A DNA stretch of 64,000 nucleotides. Source: Druceiella hillmani. Taxonomy: Eukaryota; Arthropoda; Insecta; Lepidoptera; Hepialidae. The notes beneath the pieces were generated by a model. The model did not search any database and was not told the origin of the DNA. It was given only the letters and a program-made list of their open reading frames with translations. How positions within the stretch are numbered: the stretch's first letter is position 1; every line of letters starts with the position of its first letter. Both the position numbers and the translations under genes were made by a program. Positions 12,090 through 22,581 of the stretch are shown piece by piece. The stretch spans positions 8,642,501 to 8,706,500 of the forward strand of contig JAYKKI010000060.1 of assembly GCA_039881145.1 (NCBI GenBank), written 5' to 3'.

Positions 12090-13230
12090 GCATTAATTTT
12101 CGCCACTTTTATCTTCCCTATAATTACCAAAAGTTTCAATAACATTACATAGATTGTGGATAAGCCAAAATCTGAATAATAAGTCTAAAGTAAAGATTGT
12201 TATATATCAAGATTTATTTTTCACTAATAATTCCTTTATTAAGAATTATAACAGAGAATAAATAATTGGACAGCACGGATAGAACTGATTTATAAACTAA
12301 AAGAAGTCCGAACTAATATCTAGGTAACCTAAATTGTATATAAAATTTTATAAAAACAATTATAATCCCTTGCTAATTTCCATCATTTTTATCTTCCCTG
12401 TAATTACCAAAAGTTGCAGTAACATTATTTGGATTGTGGATAAGTCAAAATCTGAATAATAAATTTAAAGAAAGATTGTTATTTATCAAAATTTCTTTTT
12501 CACTAATAATTCTTTTATTAAGAATTATAACAGAGAATAACTAATTGGAAAACACGGATAGAACTGATTTATAAACTAAAAGAAGTCCGAACGAATATCT
12601 AGGCAACCTAAATTATATATAAAATTATATAAAAATAATTGTAATCCCTTGCTAATTTCCGTTACTTTTATCTTCCCTATAATCACCAAAAGTTGCAATA
12701 ACATTATATAGATTGTGGATAAGTCAAAATCTGAATAATAAATCTAAAAGAAAGATTGTTATTTATCAAGATTTCTTTTTCACTAATAATTCCTTTATTA
12801 AGAATTATAACAGAAAATAATTACACTTAAATGAAACTACGTGATGTAGTATTATTGCTACTTTCTTTAATTTCTTTACCACGACCTAGGTTTCGTTGTA
12901 TTACAAAATCTTCAGATAGGATATTAGCAAAGATTCTTGATCTTGATTGATATTGAATAATAATCTTTGCTAATATCCCACCTGAAGATGTTGTAATTCA
13001 ACGAAACCTAGGTCGTAGTAAAGAAATTAAAGAAAGTAGAAATAGTACTACGTCACGTAGTTTCATTTAAGTGTGAATAATGAATTTCTACAAAATTAAC
13101 GCCAAATATATTCAATATTATAAAATAATTAATTAGAAAACGCGGATAGAACTAATTTATGAACTAGAACAATTCCGAATTAATATTTAGGCAACCTAAA
13201 TTGTATACAAAATTTCATAAAAAAAATTAT
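12090..13230. repeat. Tandem array, 279-280 bp unit, three copies
   Basis: ATCTTCCCT recurs at 12111, 12391 and 12670. Units run through TGTGGATAAG, TAAGAATTATAACAGA and GGATAGAACTGATTTATAAA to AATCCCTTGCTAATTTCC. The third unit is split by the foldback element at 12824-13121 and finishes after it (about 13132-13230). Confidence 0.9.
12824..13121 (+). mobile_element. Foldback element copy 1, 298 bp, nested in a satellite unit
   Basis: Two arms of about 110 bp, from CTTAAATGAAACTACGTGA to the TTAGCAAAGATT centre and back, form a near-perfect hairpin. A one-sided tail of about 46 bp (GAATAATGAATTTCTACAA to TTCAATAT) follows. The direct repeat AAAATAATTA flanks it (12814-12823 and 13122-13131). 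It interrupts the third copy of the 279-bp tandem repeat, whose sequence resumes immediately after 13131, confirming the insertion borders. Confidence 0.88.
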
Positions 13231-13556
13231 AATCGCTTAATAACGCAACTGTTTAATTATTTCGCAAAATTAATGCTATAAGAGTGACTTATTTTCTAAG
13301 CTGCAAAGAAAGTTACATTATTGATTATATAAATATTTATATGATTAAGTCCCTTCTCTCTGATCTTTTTATTCAATGTTAATTTGCTGTCAAGGACCTC
13401 TAATGACAATCTTTTGACTACTTTTATAATTTTTTAAATTTTTTATAAAGTTGCGATGTAAACCAAATTATTGAACAATTTAGTTATAAATCACAAATAG
13501 GGGATAGTGTTATATAGAATTTAATCTCAAAATAAAGACAACAGCTATCAACATTT

Positions 13557-14600
13557 TAGGATCACTTAGAAACGTAGCTAATTTTATGAAATAACCAAAA
13601 ATATCCAAATATTAATCTAGTAGCTTAACCACACGTTACTAAAATAAAATTTCTTTAAAATTTTACACATTCTACAATATTAGAATTTATATGTTTTCGT
13701 AACAAAATAATCGAAGCTAAGTGGCAATTTTACGAAATAATCGACAATATCTCTTGCTTAGCCAAATAGCACTGAAATGAAATTCCTTTCGGTTTTAATC
13801 TTTCTATATATGTCCTTGTAACAAAATATTCGAATCTAACTGTCGACTTTTTGAAATAATTGAGAAAATCTCTTTCTTACCCAAATAGCACTGAGATGAA
13901 ATTCCTTTCAACTTTTGCACTTCATAAAATAAAAGAACGTATTTGTTCTCGTAACAAATAATATTGAAACGAAATAGCCGAGAATATCTCTTGCTTAGCC
14001 AAATACTACTAAGAAAAAATTTCTTTAGACTTACACATTCTACAATATTAGAATTCATATGTTCTCGTAACAAAATAATCGAAGCTAAGTGGCAATTTTA
14101 CGAAATAATCGAGAATATCTCTTGCTTAGCCAAATAGCACTGAGATGAAATTCCTTTCGGTTTTTACTCTTTCTACAATGTTGGAATAAATATGTTCTCG
14201 TAATAAAACAATCGAAGCTAATTAGTAATTGTACGAAATAACAAGAATATCTCTTGCTAAGCTCATAATATCTCAGATGAAATTCCTTTAAATTTTATAA
14301 AATAACTCAGATGAAATTCCTTTAAATTTTTACACTTCATGCAAGAATGTATTTGTTCTCGTAACAAAATATTCGAAGCTATTTGATAATTTCTTTTAAC
14401 TTTTAATCTTTATACAATATAAGAATAGATATGTTCTTGTAACAAAATAATCGAGACCATTTGAAAATGTTACGAAATACCCCAAAATATCTATTGCTTA
14501 GCCAAATATTACTAAAATGAAATTCCTTTCAACTTTTACACTTTAAACATATAGGAATATATATGTTCTCGTAATAAAACAAGAAAATTTAGTTCCATTT
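13557..14600. repeat. Degenerate tandem array, about 117-133 bp unit, about 8 copies
   Basis: A unit containing TGTTCTCGTAACAAAATAAT, CGAAGCTAAGTGGCAATTTT, ATATCTCTTGCTTAGCCAAA and GAGATGAAATTCCTTT recurs with key starts at 13691, 13809, 13942, 14059, 14190, 14354, 14432 and 14561. Some units are shortened or lengthened. An open frame on the minus strand across 13804-14073 is incidental. Confidence 0.88.
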
Positions 14601-14654
14601 TAAATCTAAAAGGGTCGATGAAGAATGTTTTTAAAATTATTTTTCACCTTTTCA

Positions 14655-15210
14655 ATTATACATTTTAGTACACCTAATAATACTCCATAAATGTTACACG
14701 ATTTTTGGAAAAAATTATAATATATTTACATAATTATACTCATACTGTTATATTAATTTATAAGTTACCTCTGTACATGTATGTAGAGTTACGAAAGTAT
14801 TCTGATAATTACTTATTATTTTAAGTTGAAAAAAAAGTTTATGTTTACAAAGAGACACACCTAATATAGCTCTATTAATCTTAAACGATTTTGGGAAAAA
14901 ATTATATTATATTTAGATAATTATACTCATACTATTATATTAATTTATAAGTTACCTCCGTAAATGTATGTAGAGTTACGAAAATATTCTGATAATTACT
15001 TACTATTTTAAGTCAAAAAAAAAGTTTAAGTTTACATAAGAGACACAACTAATATAACTCTATTAATCTTAAACGATTTTGGGAAAAATATATTATATTT
15101 ACAGAATTATATTCATACCACTACATTAATTTATAAGTTATTTAAAATATTTTGATAATTGCTTATTATTTGAGGTCGAAAAAAAGTTTATGTTTACAAA
15201 GAGACGTATC
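14655..15210. repeat. Tandem array, 187-bp unit, three copies
   Basis: CGATTTTGGGAAAAA-type motifs occur at 14699, 14886 and 15074, each followed by TTAATTTATAAGTTA and AAAAAGTTTATGTTTACA. The third unit has lost about 30 bp. It directly follows the previous, unrelated array. Confidence 0.9.
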
Positions 15211-15968
15211 CTGACAAGCTAGTTTAAAAAATTTAAATTGGGATAAAAGCATTTCTTTAATAACATGGCTATAACTCAGTAAATAAGATTTTTTTTCAAT
15301 TTGAATCAAAAAGGGTATCAATATTCGTATGAGAAAATTTAATACAGCACCCTTTTTATCTGAATCACAAATAAAAATAAATAAAAATAACAAAGTTTAA
15401 AGAAATTAATCAGCAAATAATCACACTAATTTTACACTAATTTAACACTAATTTTAACAATTATAAAATATCAACGAAAACCGTGGCATCAATATTGTTT
15501 TTATTCGTTAACGTAGAGTCAAAATTTGCTGCAGCTAGAAACTTGAAATATATACAATAGTTTAGTTTTATGACGAGTTTTCAACTCACTAAAAACCATT
15601 TTTTTTTCTTTTCGTAAGAAATTCATAAAGAAAAATTATGGAAAATATAATATAAAGTGCTTTTCAATATGAAACACAGCAAAAATAATTTACTAATGAC
15701 GAAATTGAACATCTATTTCACTGATTATCCAAATTCACATTCCAACGAACTGAAATTAGGTATTAAAATATATAAAAAACTATGTAACACCCAAATTAGC
15801 CGACGTACAGTAAAACGAGTCTTCTGAAGAAATGGCTGAATATCTATAAAAAATTAGGTATGCTAATTAGAAACATCCGTAAAAATACATGCCGAATTCC
15901 GACTTCTATGCGAATATAGTCACTGGCAGTCGCAAGTTCTTTAAGAGAGAAATTAACAAAGTATTGTA

Positions 15969-15984
15969 ATCATCATCATCATCA
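15969..15984. repeat. (ATC)n microsatellite
   Basis: ATCATCATCATCATCAT near 15969 could be the tail of a minus-strand element of the same kind as the one at 6250-6435, but no flanking match was found. Confidence 0.5.
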
Positions 15985-16149
15985 TATATATTAATACGCT
16001 AAGGTTAAGATGTTATTCTCCCTTTTTAGAAAAAACCTCACAACTAATCCACATAAATTATATATCATTTTATAGATAACTGCTTGCGCTACCGGCATTC
16101 ACAACTAAAAAATTTATTATTGCTATTGTTTTTGTAAATTAATTAATTA

Positions 16150-16556
16150 TTAAAATTATATACCCAAAACAGCAATGCTGCCATCTAACGGCTCAACGTC
16201 AATATGATTGACGGTCGGTAAAATTTTTGTTTAATTTCAAATCCACTCACGTATAAATAAAGTGGCGCTTTAGCTCAATGCTTTTGATACTTGCGCCTCT
16301 ATATGTCAATTTTAGTAAAATATTTGTTTGATCTGTCATCTGAGCTTCATAATGGAATAAAAACGTAATAAGCAGTGTGCAAAATTAGAAATGAATTGAA
16401 TACCTGCAATCAATTTTGATTTATTAAATTGACTCTAAACACTCTGTTGTAACTAATATGACAGCTGTGAGTTCATTTTCTCATGTGTAAATATTTATAA
16501 TCTACCACGCAAATTGATATAATGCGAAGACTTCGCACGGGTCACGCTAGTTAATT
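16150..16556. mobile_element. TE-derived block ending in a lepidopteran-type motif
   Basis: The block starts near GCTGCCATCTAACGGCTCAA and ends with ACTTCGCACGGGTCACGCTA, both familiar from insect repeat consensus ends. It is richer in GC than its flanks. No coding sequence survives. Confidence 0.4.
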
Positions 16557-16747
16557 AGTAATAAGTTTAAGACGTATAAAGGGCATATCTATTATCCAAA
16601 TATCATCTTTTTCTTCAAAAATTATTTCTGATATATTTCATGTTAGCAGTAAAAAAGCCTAGAAAACTAGTCTTTTAGAATAGAAAAAGTATTGAAAATA
16701 AATGTAATTTTTGTAATTTATCTATTCTAAGAAGATTATTTTTATAT

Positions 16748-16800
16748 TTATTGCTAGCGAAGTCGCAAGAGAGTGCCTCGCGGCTTCATCCGCACTGAAT
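16748..16800. mobile_element. Short TE scrap
   Basis: GCTAGCGAAGTCGCAAGAGA and GCGGCTTCATCCGCACTG resemble the 'gcgaagtcgcgggcaa' ends of common insect repeats. Fifty bp only, so weak. Confidence 0.35.
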
Positions 16801-19800
16801 TTGTATGATAGAGTATTCTACAATTGTGTTGCCCTACAATGTATACTTCTTACTTGAGCCAGATTTTTTAAAATTTTTCACATAATTTTAGAGCTGTTAA
16901 AACCGACGACAGATTATGAAGTGTAAATAAAAATGTTGTTAGATAATTAAACAGATAATTAATGAAAAAGAAAAACTGTCTTCATCTCATTGGAAAGAGA
17001 AAAAAACAAAGACTATACTGAAAAAGAAGAAGACTATATAACCCTTTAAGGTTACGCTTAACGAACAAAACGATAACTTAAAAATAAAAATGTAACCATG
17101 AAATCTATGAAAATAAGTGGAGTGACCTAGTTCGCTGTCAGGATAAATGAATATAGCCATCGGTTATCGCCGCTTGTTTTACTGAGATGAATCTTCACAG
17201 CGTATTACAAGCTGTGAAGATACAGATACATAGAAGATTGTATAAATATTTTACAATATATAAAATCAGCTTACAGAGAGGAAAATAAATTTTCGTTTGA
17301 TAATTTTACCATGCGAAAGAGCCTTTTGTTATTTTTCTTCCCTTAATTGAGAGAGAACTTATAATTCACATCGTAATGTAATATTTTTCGACCCCTGCGT
17401 TCAAGATGATTTAAAATATATTACTGAAAAATTGTTTCCAAAATATTTCAATTTGATTCAAATTTTATTTAGTAACTAAAAAACTGACACACAAATTTAA
17501 ATACAAATTAACAAGTAGTGGAAAAAAATAAACAAATTTGACATTTGCCATTGTGAGTACCTAGTGCAAAAATTAATTAAATTTGTTTTTTAACAAATTA
17601 AATTATGTGCAACTCTTGCAAACATATAAAAGTTAATCAATATTAATAATCATAATTCTTATTAATTTTCAGAAAAAAGGGAATAGTTTAGTTTTATATA
17701 TTTTATGTAAGTAATTTCGTTACTCAAAAAAATTGTTGTAATTTTACGGTCTAGCAGTAGTTAGAAGAGTGATAAAAAAACCGTCCGTTAACGGAGCAAA
17801 ATTTATATTTTATATATAATTTACACCATACAATGTATATTTAATTTATTGAACTGAATATTGCTAAATATTTTTAATTTTAATAATGTAAAATAAGAAC
17901 TCAAATCGGAGTCAAAATCGATTCACCGCTCTATAAAAAATTTCCATTTTTTTCAATTATTTTCCAATTTTCTTAACGATATTAAGATTTTAATATCATA
18001 ATAATTTGGTATGTTATATTTAATGTTAAAAATCTTTAAAGCTTTGGGCAGTAATTTCCTACTTTTAATAATGTATTGTATACATCTATATATGGATATT
18101 TTTTGTCAGAATTTAAAGATTTATCTTTGATTGTAGTCTATTAGACTATAATATAATATACTATAATCAAAACTATACTAGAAGTTCAAATTAAGGTACC
18201 ATGCTACAAGTTAGTAGCAAATTTTAAAATATTACACTTACATCACGATAATATCACTAATTCAAAATACCTCCATATATTTTAATCTTAAATATATAAC
18301 TTTGTATAGCACACGAAAGACTTGTGTAAGCCCTTGTTGATTAAGTGAAAAATATAACTATAACCATATTAAAATATACACCAAACACTTTCTCACTATA
18401 TAAACATCCCAAAACTTTAATTTTGGAATAGAAAAGTATTTTTACCCAAGAAAATATACATTTCATACCTCGGCCATGTTTATACCCACCGAAATAAAAC
18501 TGGTAACTGATACGGCCTACGCCAGATCGGCTCGACAGATAATAAAATTATTCACACCTTTAGGCCGTGACTATTTTTTTACTTAATAAAAAGAAATCGT
18601 GATCGCCCATACCTTTTTTCTTTTATTAACTACGCGGGCAGGTATACCACAATACCGCATACTTGTACTGGCAATGCGTACATAAATCAGTAAAAGGGGT
18701 CATTTGGTCAAATCTGCGTTCAAGACAAACCTCGAGCGATTATTCATTTGTCTCCGTGTTGGTGTCAAATTTTTAATAATATTTGTGATGTTGTTGTGTG
18801 TCGAATAAAGTTAGTACAGTATATACAGCAAGTGTTATCATTAATAAAAACAATGAATGTGGGTTTTGCTTTTTTTTTGCCGTGTCGAATAAAAATCCAT
18901 GTATATTCTTCTGTCAAGATTATTTAGGAGATTAATTTGTCTATTTGTTTTGCGTAATTACTGAGTTAGTCGAAGTGAAATTTAGTTCAATTATGATAAA
19001 GTTGTTTGTGTACACAGGAAAAAATATTTAATTGTGTCTTAAAGTTTCTTGTGATATTGCTCATAAAAATATTTGGTAATACGAGATTATAGATTTAAAT
19101 TTTATGAGAAACATTATATTATAGTGGGATTTATAAAACTCTGAAACCGCAATTTTTTAAAGAAACGTGGATTCCAGCAGAATATATTAAATTATTTTAG
19201 TAATTTATAATATTTGCATGTTTGTATTTGTAGGGCACATCCCATACTCGTAGTTTTCGATGTGCGGTATGGATATAAAAAATATTAAATTTTTAATTTA
19301 ATACATAGTCTTCAAGATTGGATCACAATATTTTAAGGGTTATTATTGTTTTTAATCGACTCCAATATGTAGAATGTCCTTAATTCAACTGTATCCTTAT
19401 GTACGTATTTTACCTTAGTCCTGGGTTATTTATCAACAAATTTAGTTGATTCTTTTTATTTGGAAGGACATGTTTCCAATGTGAACCTGTGGAGATTTGG
19501 TTAGAATTAGGTGATGGAAATTGAAGGACCACCAAAGAACTCGTCAACAATGAACAGCAAAAGCGTCATGATCAAGTTTGAGTGATATTAACTTAAAGAT
19601 AATCTAATAATAAAAGACTAAACTAATAATGAAATAATAAAATATAAAAATAAAAAAATGGCACTTTGTAATGATCCACATAAACGGCCGGCTGATATTA
19701 ATAGTTGGACAGATAACAGGATAACATAAACACTAAAAATGGAAGTATAAAATGTTTAACAAAAGAATGAAATAAGTACATACCCAGAGGAAAGTAGATT

Positions 19801-20463
19801 TAAATAGCAATTGTAAATATGGATTTGATATTTAATATATAGTCTGTCATAGCAAAAAGGTTAGCTGTAGCATTTGTATTAGTCTGGAGGTTTTTGAAGT
19901 ATTGCTAACACCAGGTTTTTCAAAACGGCGTTGGAAGGAGTTTTAAAAACGAGTTTGCGAAGAAATTTAGTAATCTCAATAATGAATAATAAAGAAATGA
20001 CTTAACTAAAATAAAAGCAGTTAAGTAATTTCTTTATATCTGAAGGTTTAAGATATTTAAAAAAAATTATCAAACTTTTAATATTATTTTGTTTTAGGGA
20101 GTATTCTATATCAGTTGATGTTCATATTTCAAATAATGCGCAATTGAAATGTTTTGTCGTATTCTTACTACCTATAGAAGCCATAATTAGTTGAGGTGTA
20201 TAGGTGCAAAAGTGCTTCCATCCCATTTCTAGCTCATCACATTTTTTTATGTAATACCAATGTACAGTCATTCCTCTACGGTTTTAATAAATAAAATACC
20301 GTAAAAATGGCCTCCATGGTATACAAAATTACATTTTCAATTTTTTTTACGACTTGACCAATGGCAACAAAGCATTCTGTACAAGATTAAATGGCGTCCA
20401 CTTGTTGCGTCCTGTAATCCCGTGATATTATTTTTCTAATTTTAAAATAGAAAATCATCAAAA

Positions 20464-20558
20464 ATGGAAATCAATATTACTCCAGTGCAAGGATATGAGA
20501 CAAGAAATAGGATTCGCTATGAAGATCAATGGAAGCGCAATATAAATAAGCCTAAAAG
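20464..20558 (+). pseudogene. Transposase remnant, N-terminal exon
   Basis: ATG opens MEINITPVQGYETRNRI followed by RYEDQWKRNINKPK and a GTAAAT donor at 20559; without splicing the frame stops at once (TAA 20560). A basic W-x-R-N-x-x-K motif is how proteins of this arthropod transposon family usually begin, as I remember them. This is the least eroded part of the coding sequence. Confidence 0.5.
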
Positions 20559-21252
20559 GTAAATTATACACAATTATACAAAAAATTGGACGATTTTATG
20601 CAATAGGCAGCACGAGGGATAAATTCGAACCGTAAAATATTATTAAATTCTGTTAAATACAACTTTTTAATACAAAGCCATTAATTTTTCTAACTTGGAA
20701 ATATATTTACCATTATGCGATTTTCAATTTTAGCTGAGGAATTTCTTGTTGTTTTATTCATACTTTCGATCCCTTGCAAGTAATTTTACTGGACTCGGTA
20801 TTTGCCTCAGTATTCATTTAAAATGATTTAAACTTTAAAATATTTATTTATATCATGGCACAATTTTGGGTGCTCCTCCAAAGGGCCTCCATATATAGCT
20901 AACATTACAAGCTACACACATATAGAAGGCAAGAATTTTAAATATAATAGTTTAAATCCTCAAGATATTAGAAAATATCAACAGACAAAATAAAATAAAA
21001 CGTTTGAAGAAAATCGAAATTTACGTCGAAAACGTAAAGCGGGAAATTGAACAGAATCGACAACGTACACGTAGTATTATGTCCATATATACATCCAGCC
21101 ATATAAATTAATAAGAGTTTGTTAACGAACCTTTTCAAAAATCTTTGACGTTGGTATACGTAGGCTTCGTAATATATCCAAAAAAATATAACACAGGAAA
21201 ATTGAGGCGGTGATAGGGTTTCAAAGACAAATTCCACAAAAAAACGCATAAT

Positions 21253-21390
21253 ATGATGACGTTCATTGAGTCCTTTAGATGTATTGAGTCGCACTATTGG
21301 AGGTCTGCAACTACAGTAAGAAAATATGTCTCGTTTGATTTAAATATTCGTAAAATGTGGAAAATGTACCAAGACAAACAAGAAGTCTCA
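21253..21390 (+). pseudogene. Transposase remnant, ESHYxR region
   Basis: The reading FIESFRCIESHYWRSATT then VRKYVSFDLNIRKMWKMYQD matches the hallmark ESHYCR...YL...LNxxxMYxxY block of a transposon protein family spread through arthropod genomes and usually annotated as uncharacterised. The usual Cys of ESHYCR is Trp here. Upstream, 21110-21250 still contains coding-like scraps (NSTKKRII) broken by stops and frameshifts, so the copy is dead. Confidence 0.68.
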
Positions 21391-21511
21391 AGGACTTTAT
21401 TGTTTTTTTTTAAATATTTTTCACAAACTATTACATTGGTTCTATAACTCCAAGAGTAGTTTATTCTAAATATATGGAGGTCTCAGATAAAATAAAAAAA
21501 TTATAAGATTA

Positions 21512-21730
21512 AAAAAAAGTCGCATATGTGACCTCATTACGAGTTCACTAGTTAAAAGCAGTGTTTTATATTTTTTTGCGGGAATATGGTGTTTGTTTTT
21601 AATGTCATTCGACTGCCAAAAAAACCAACTATTTCCAAAAGTTGCTGACCAAGCTGTGTTTTATTCCAGACATGCTATAACTGCGTATAACTTTACCACT
21701 GTGATTGGTACAAGTGCAAAACAAGTTTTT
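21512..21730 (+). pseudogene. Transposase remnant, FDCQKN/YYSR region
   Basis: From ATG 21602 the frame reads MSFDCQKNQLFPKVADQ then AVFYSRHAITAYNFTTVIG, matching the FDCQKN-x-PKVPDQ-x-YYSRQ-x-YNF block of the same family as the ESHYxR segment upstream. The order is as expected for the family, with the intervening part missing or eroded. The frame stays open to 21868, but residues after GTSAKQ do not resemble the family. Confidence 0.7.
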
Positions 21731-22581
21731 AACAAGTGGGGACGATTTCTTCTCAGAGGAGAAGTTAATTTTAGACTTAACTTAGGAGTCGCTAAAAGCG
21801 TAATTATACGATGTGTATCCTCAACAACTGACTTTTGGTATCAGATACGTAACATCATTTCAAAATAGTGTATCTGCTCTGAAACTTACTAACGTTAATA
21901 AATTATTGTCAAAACATTTCGGTGACAATTGAGAATTAGGATTTGATCTCTTCTCTTCTTATTTGAGACTTCTCTTTTACAAAAATATTTTGGAAAACAC
22001 AAATGCGTGAACCTGATAATGAAGATTCCTGTGAATTTTTGAAAGAAGTTGGAATTTCTGTATAATTTTGATAATTTGGAATTTCTGAAAAATTTTGCTC
22101 CATTTATTGTTTTTTTTAAATACAGTAACCAAAAAAATCATTAATTTTTCAAATTCAGTAATGAAAAAATTTAGTCTTTCAGTACAGTAACTAAAACAAA
22201 GTTACCCTTGATTTGTATTACAAAAGTCAATATCATGAGAAATTGCAATACAAAGCTAAATCGATAACTTGATTGCATAAAACCATTCACGGGACCGATA
22301 GAGGAGCAAAACTGCTTCTATCCTATAGTGGCAGATGCAAAACCGCTTCTATCAACTAATTAGATGTAGAATGGCCTCTATCTAGATTTCAATGTTTTTT
22401 TTATAGTATTAGTAATGTTTGTAAAGTTAATTAAAGCTACGCATCGAAAACAGTATTCATTTGTCATAGCCCGTAATTTAATTGAGGGATGTAGCTTAAG
22501 TTACTTATGATAAAATGATTTTTGGCGGATTTTGAAAAATTTAAGAAATTGAATAGAAACACTTTTGCATCTATACTCCCC

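Larger units (their letters stand above)
15211..20192. other. Non-coding stretch with TE scraps
   Basis: Short TE remnants at 15969-16800 only. Around 18480-18850 the GC content rises and a promoter-like run (TTTGTCTCCGTGTTGGTGTC, later CAGTATATACAGCAAGTG) appears, but no exon with coding character follows. Confidence 0.5.
20193..22581 (+). mobile_element. DNA transposon, 2.39 kb decayed copy with inverted ends
   Basis: The left end GAGGTGTATAGGTGCAAAAG and the reverse complement of the right end, GGGGAGTATAGATGCAAAAG, agree at about 31 of 38 positions. AGTT flanks both ends (20189-20192 and 22582-22585) as a 4-bp target duplication. Motifs like TGCAAAAnnGCTTCTATC recur inside near the right end (about 22310, 22334, with a weaker one near 22366), likely transposase-binding sites. 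Inside are three remnants of one transposase family on the + strand. The superfamily is not certain; a 4-bp target duplication is compatible with Sola-type elements, among others. Confidence 0.72.

Noticed and set aside
13557..15210. Regularly repeated blocks that might recall a CRISPR array
   Set aside because: Units of 117-187 bp diverge along their whole length, without constant short repeats and unique spacers, and the genome is animal.
20968..21294. 108-codon minus-strand open frame inside the 2.4 kb transposon
   Set aside because: The opposite strand carries the recognisable transposase remnants; this frame shows no similarity to anything I know.
21793..21868. Extension of the FDCQKN frame to 21868 as intact transposase
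   Set aside because: Residues after GTSAKQ do not resemble the family, so the remnant was ended near 21730.
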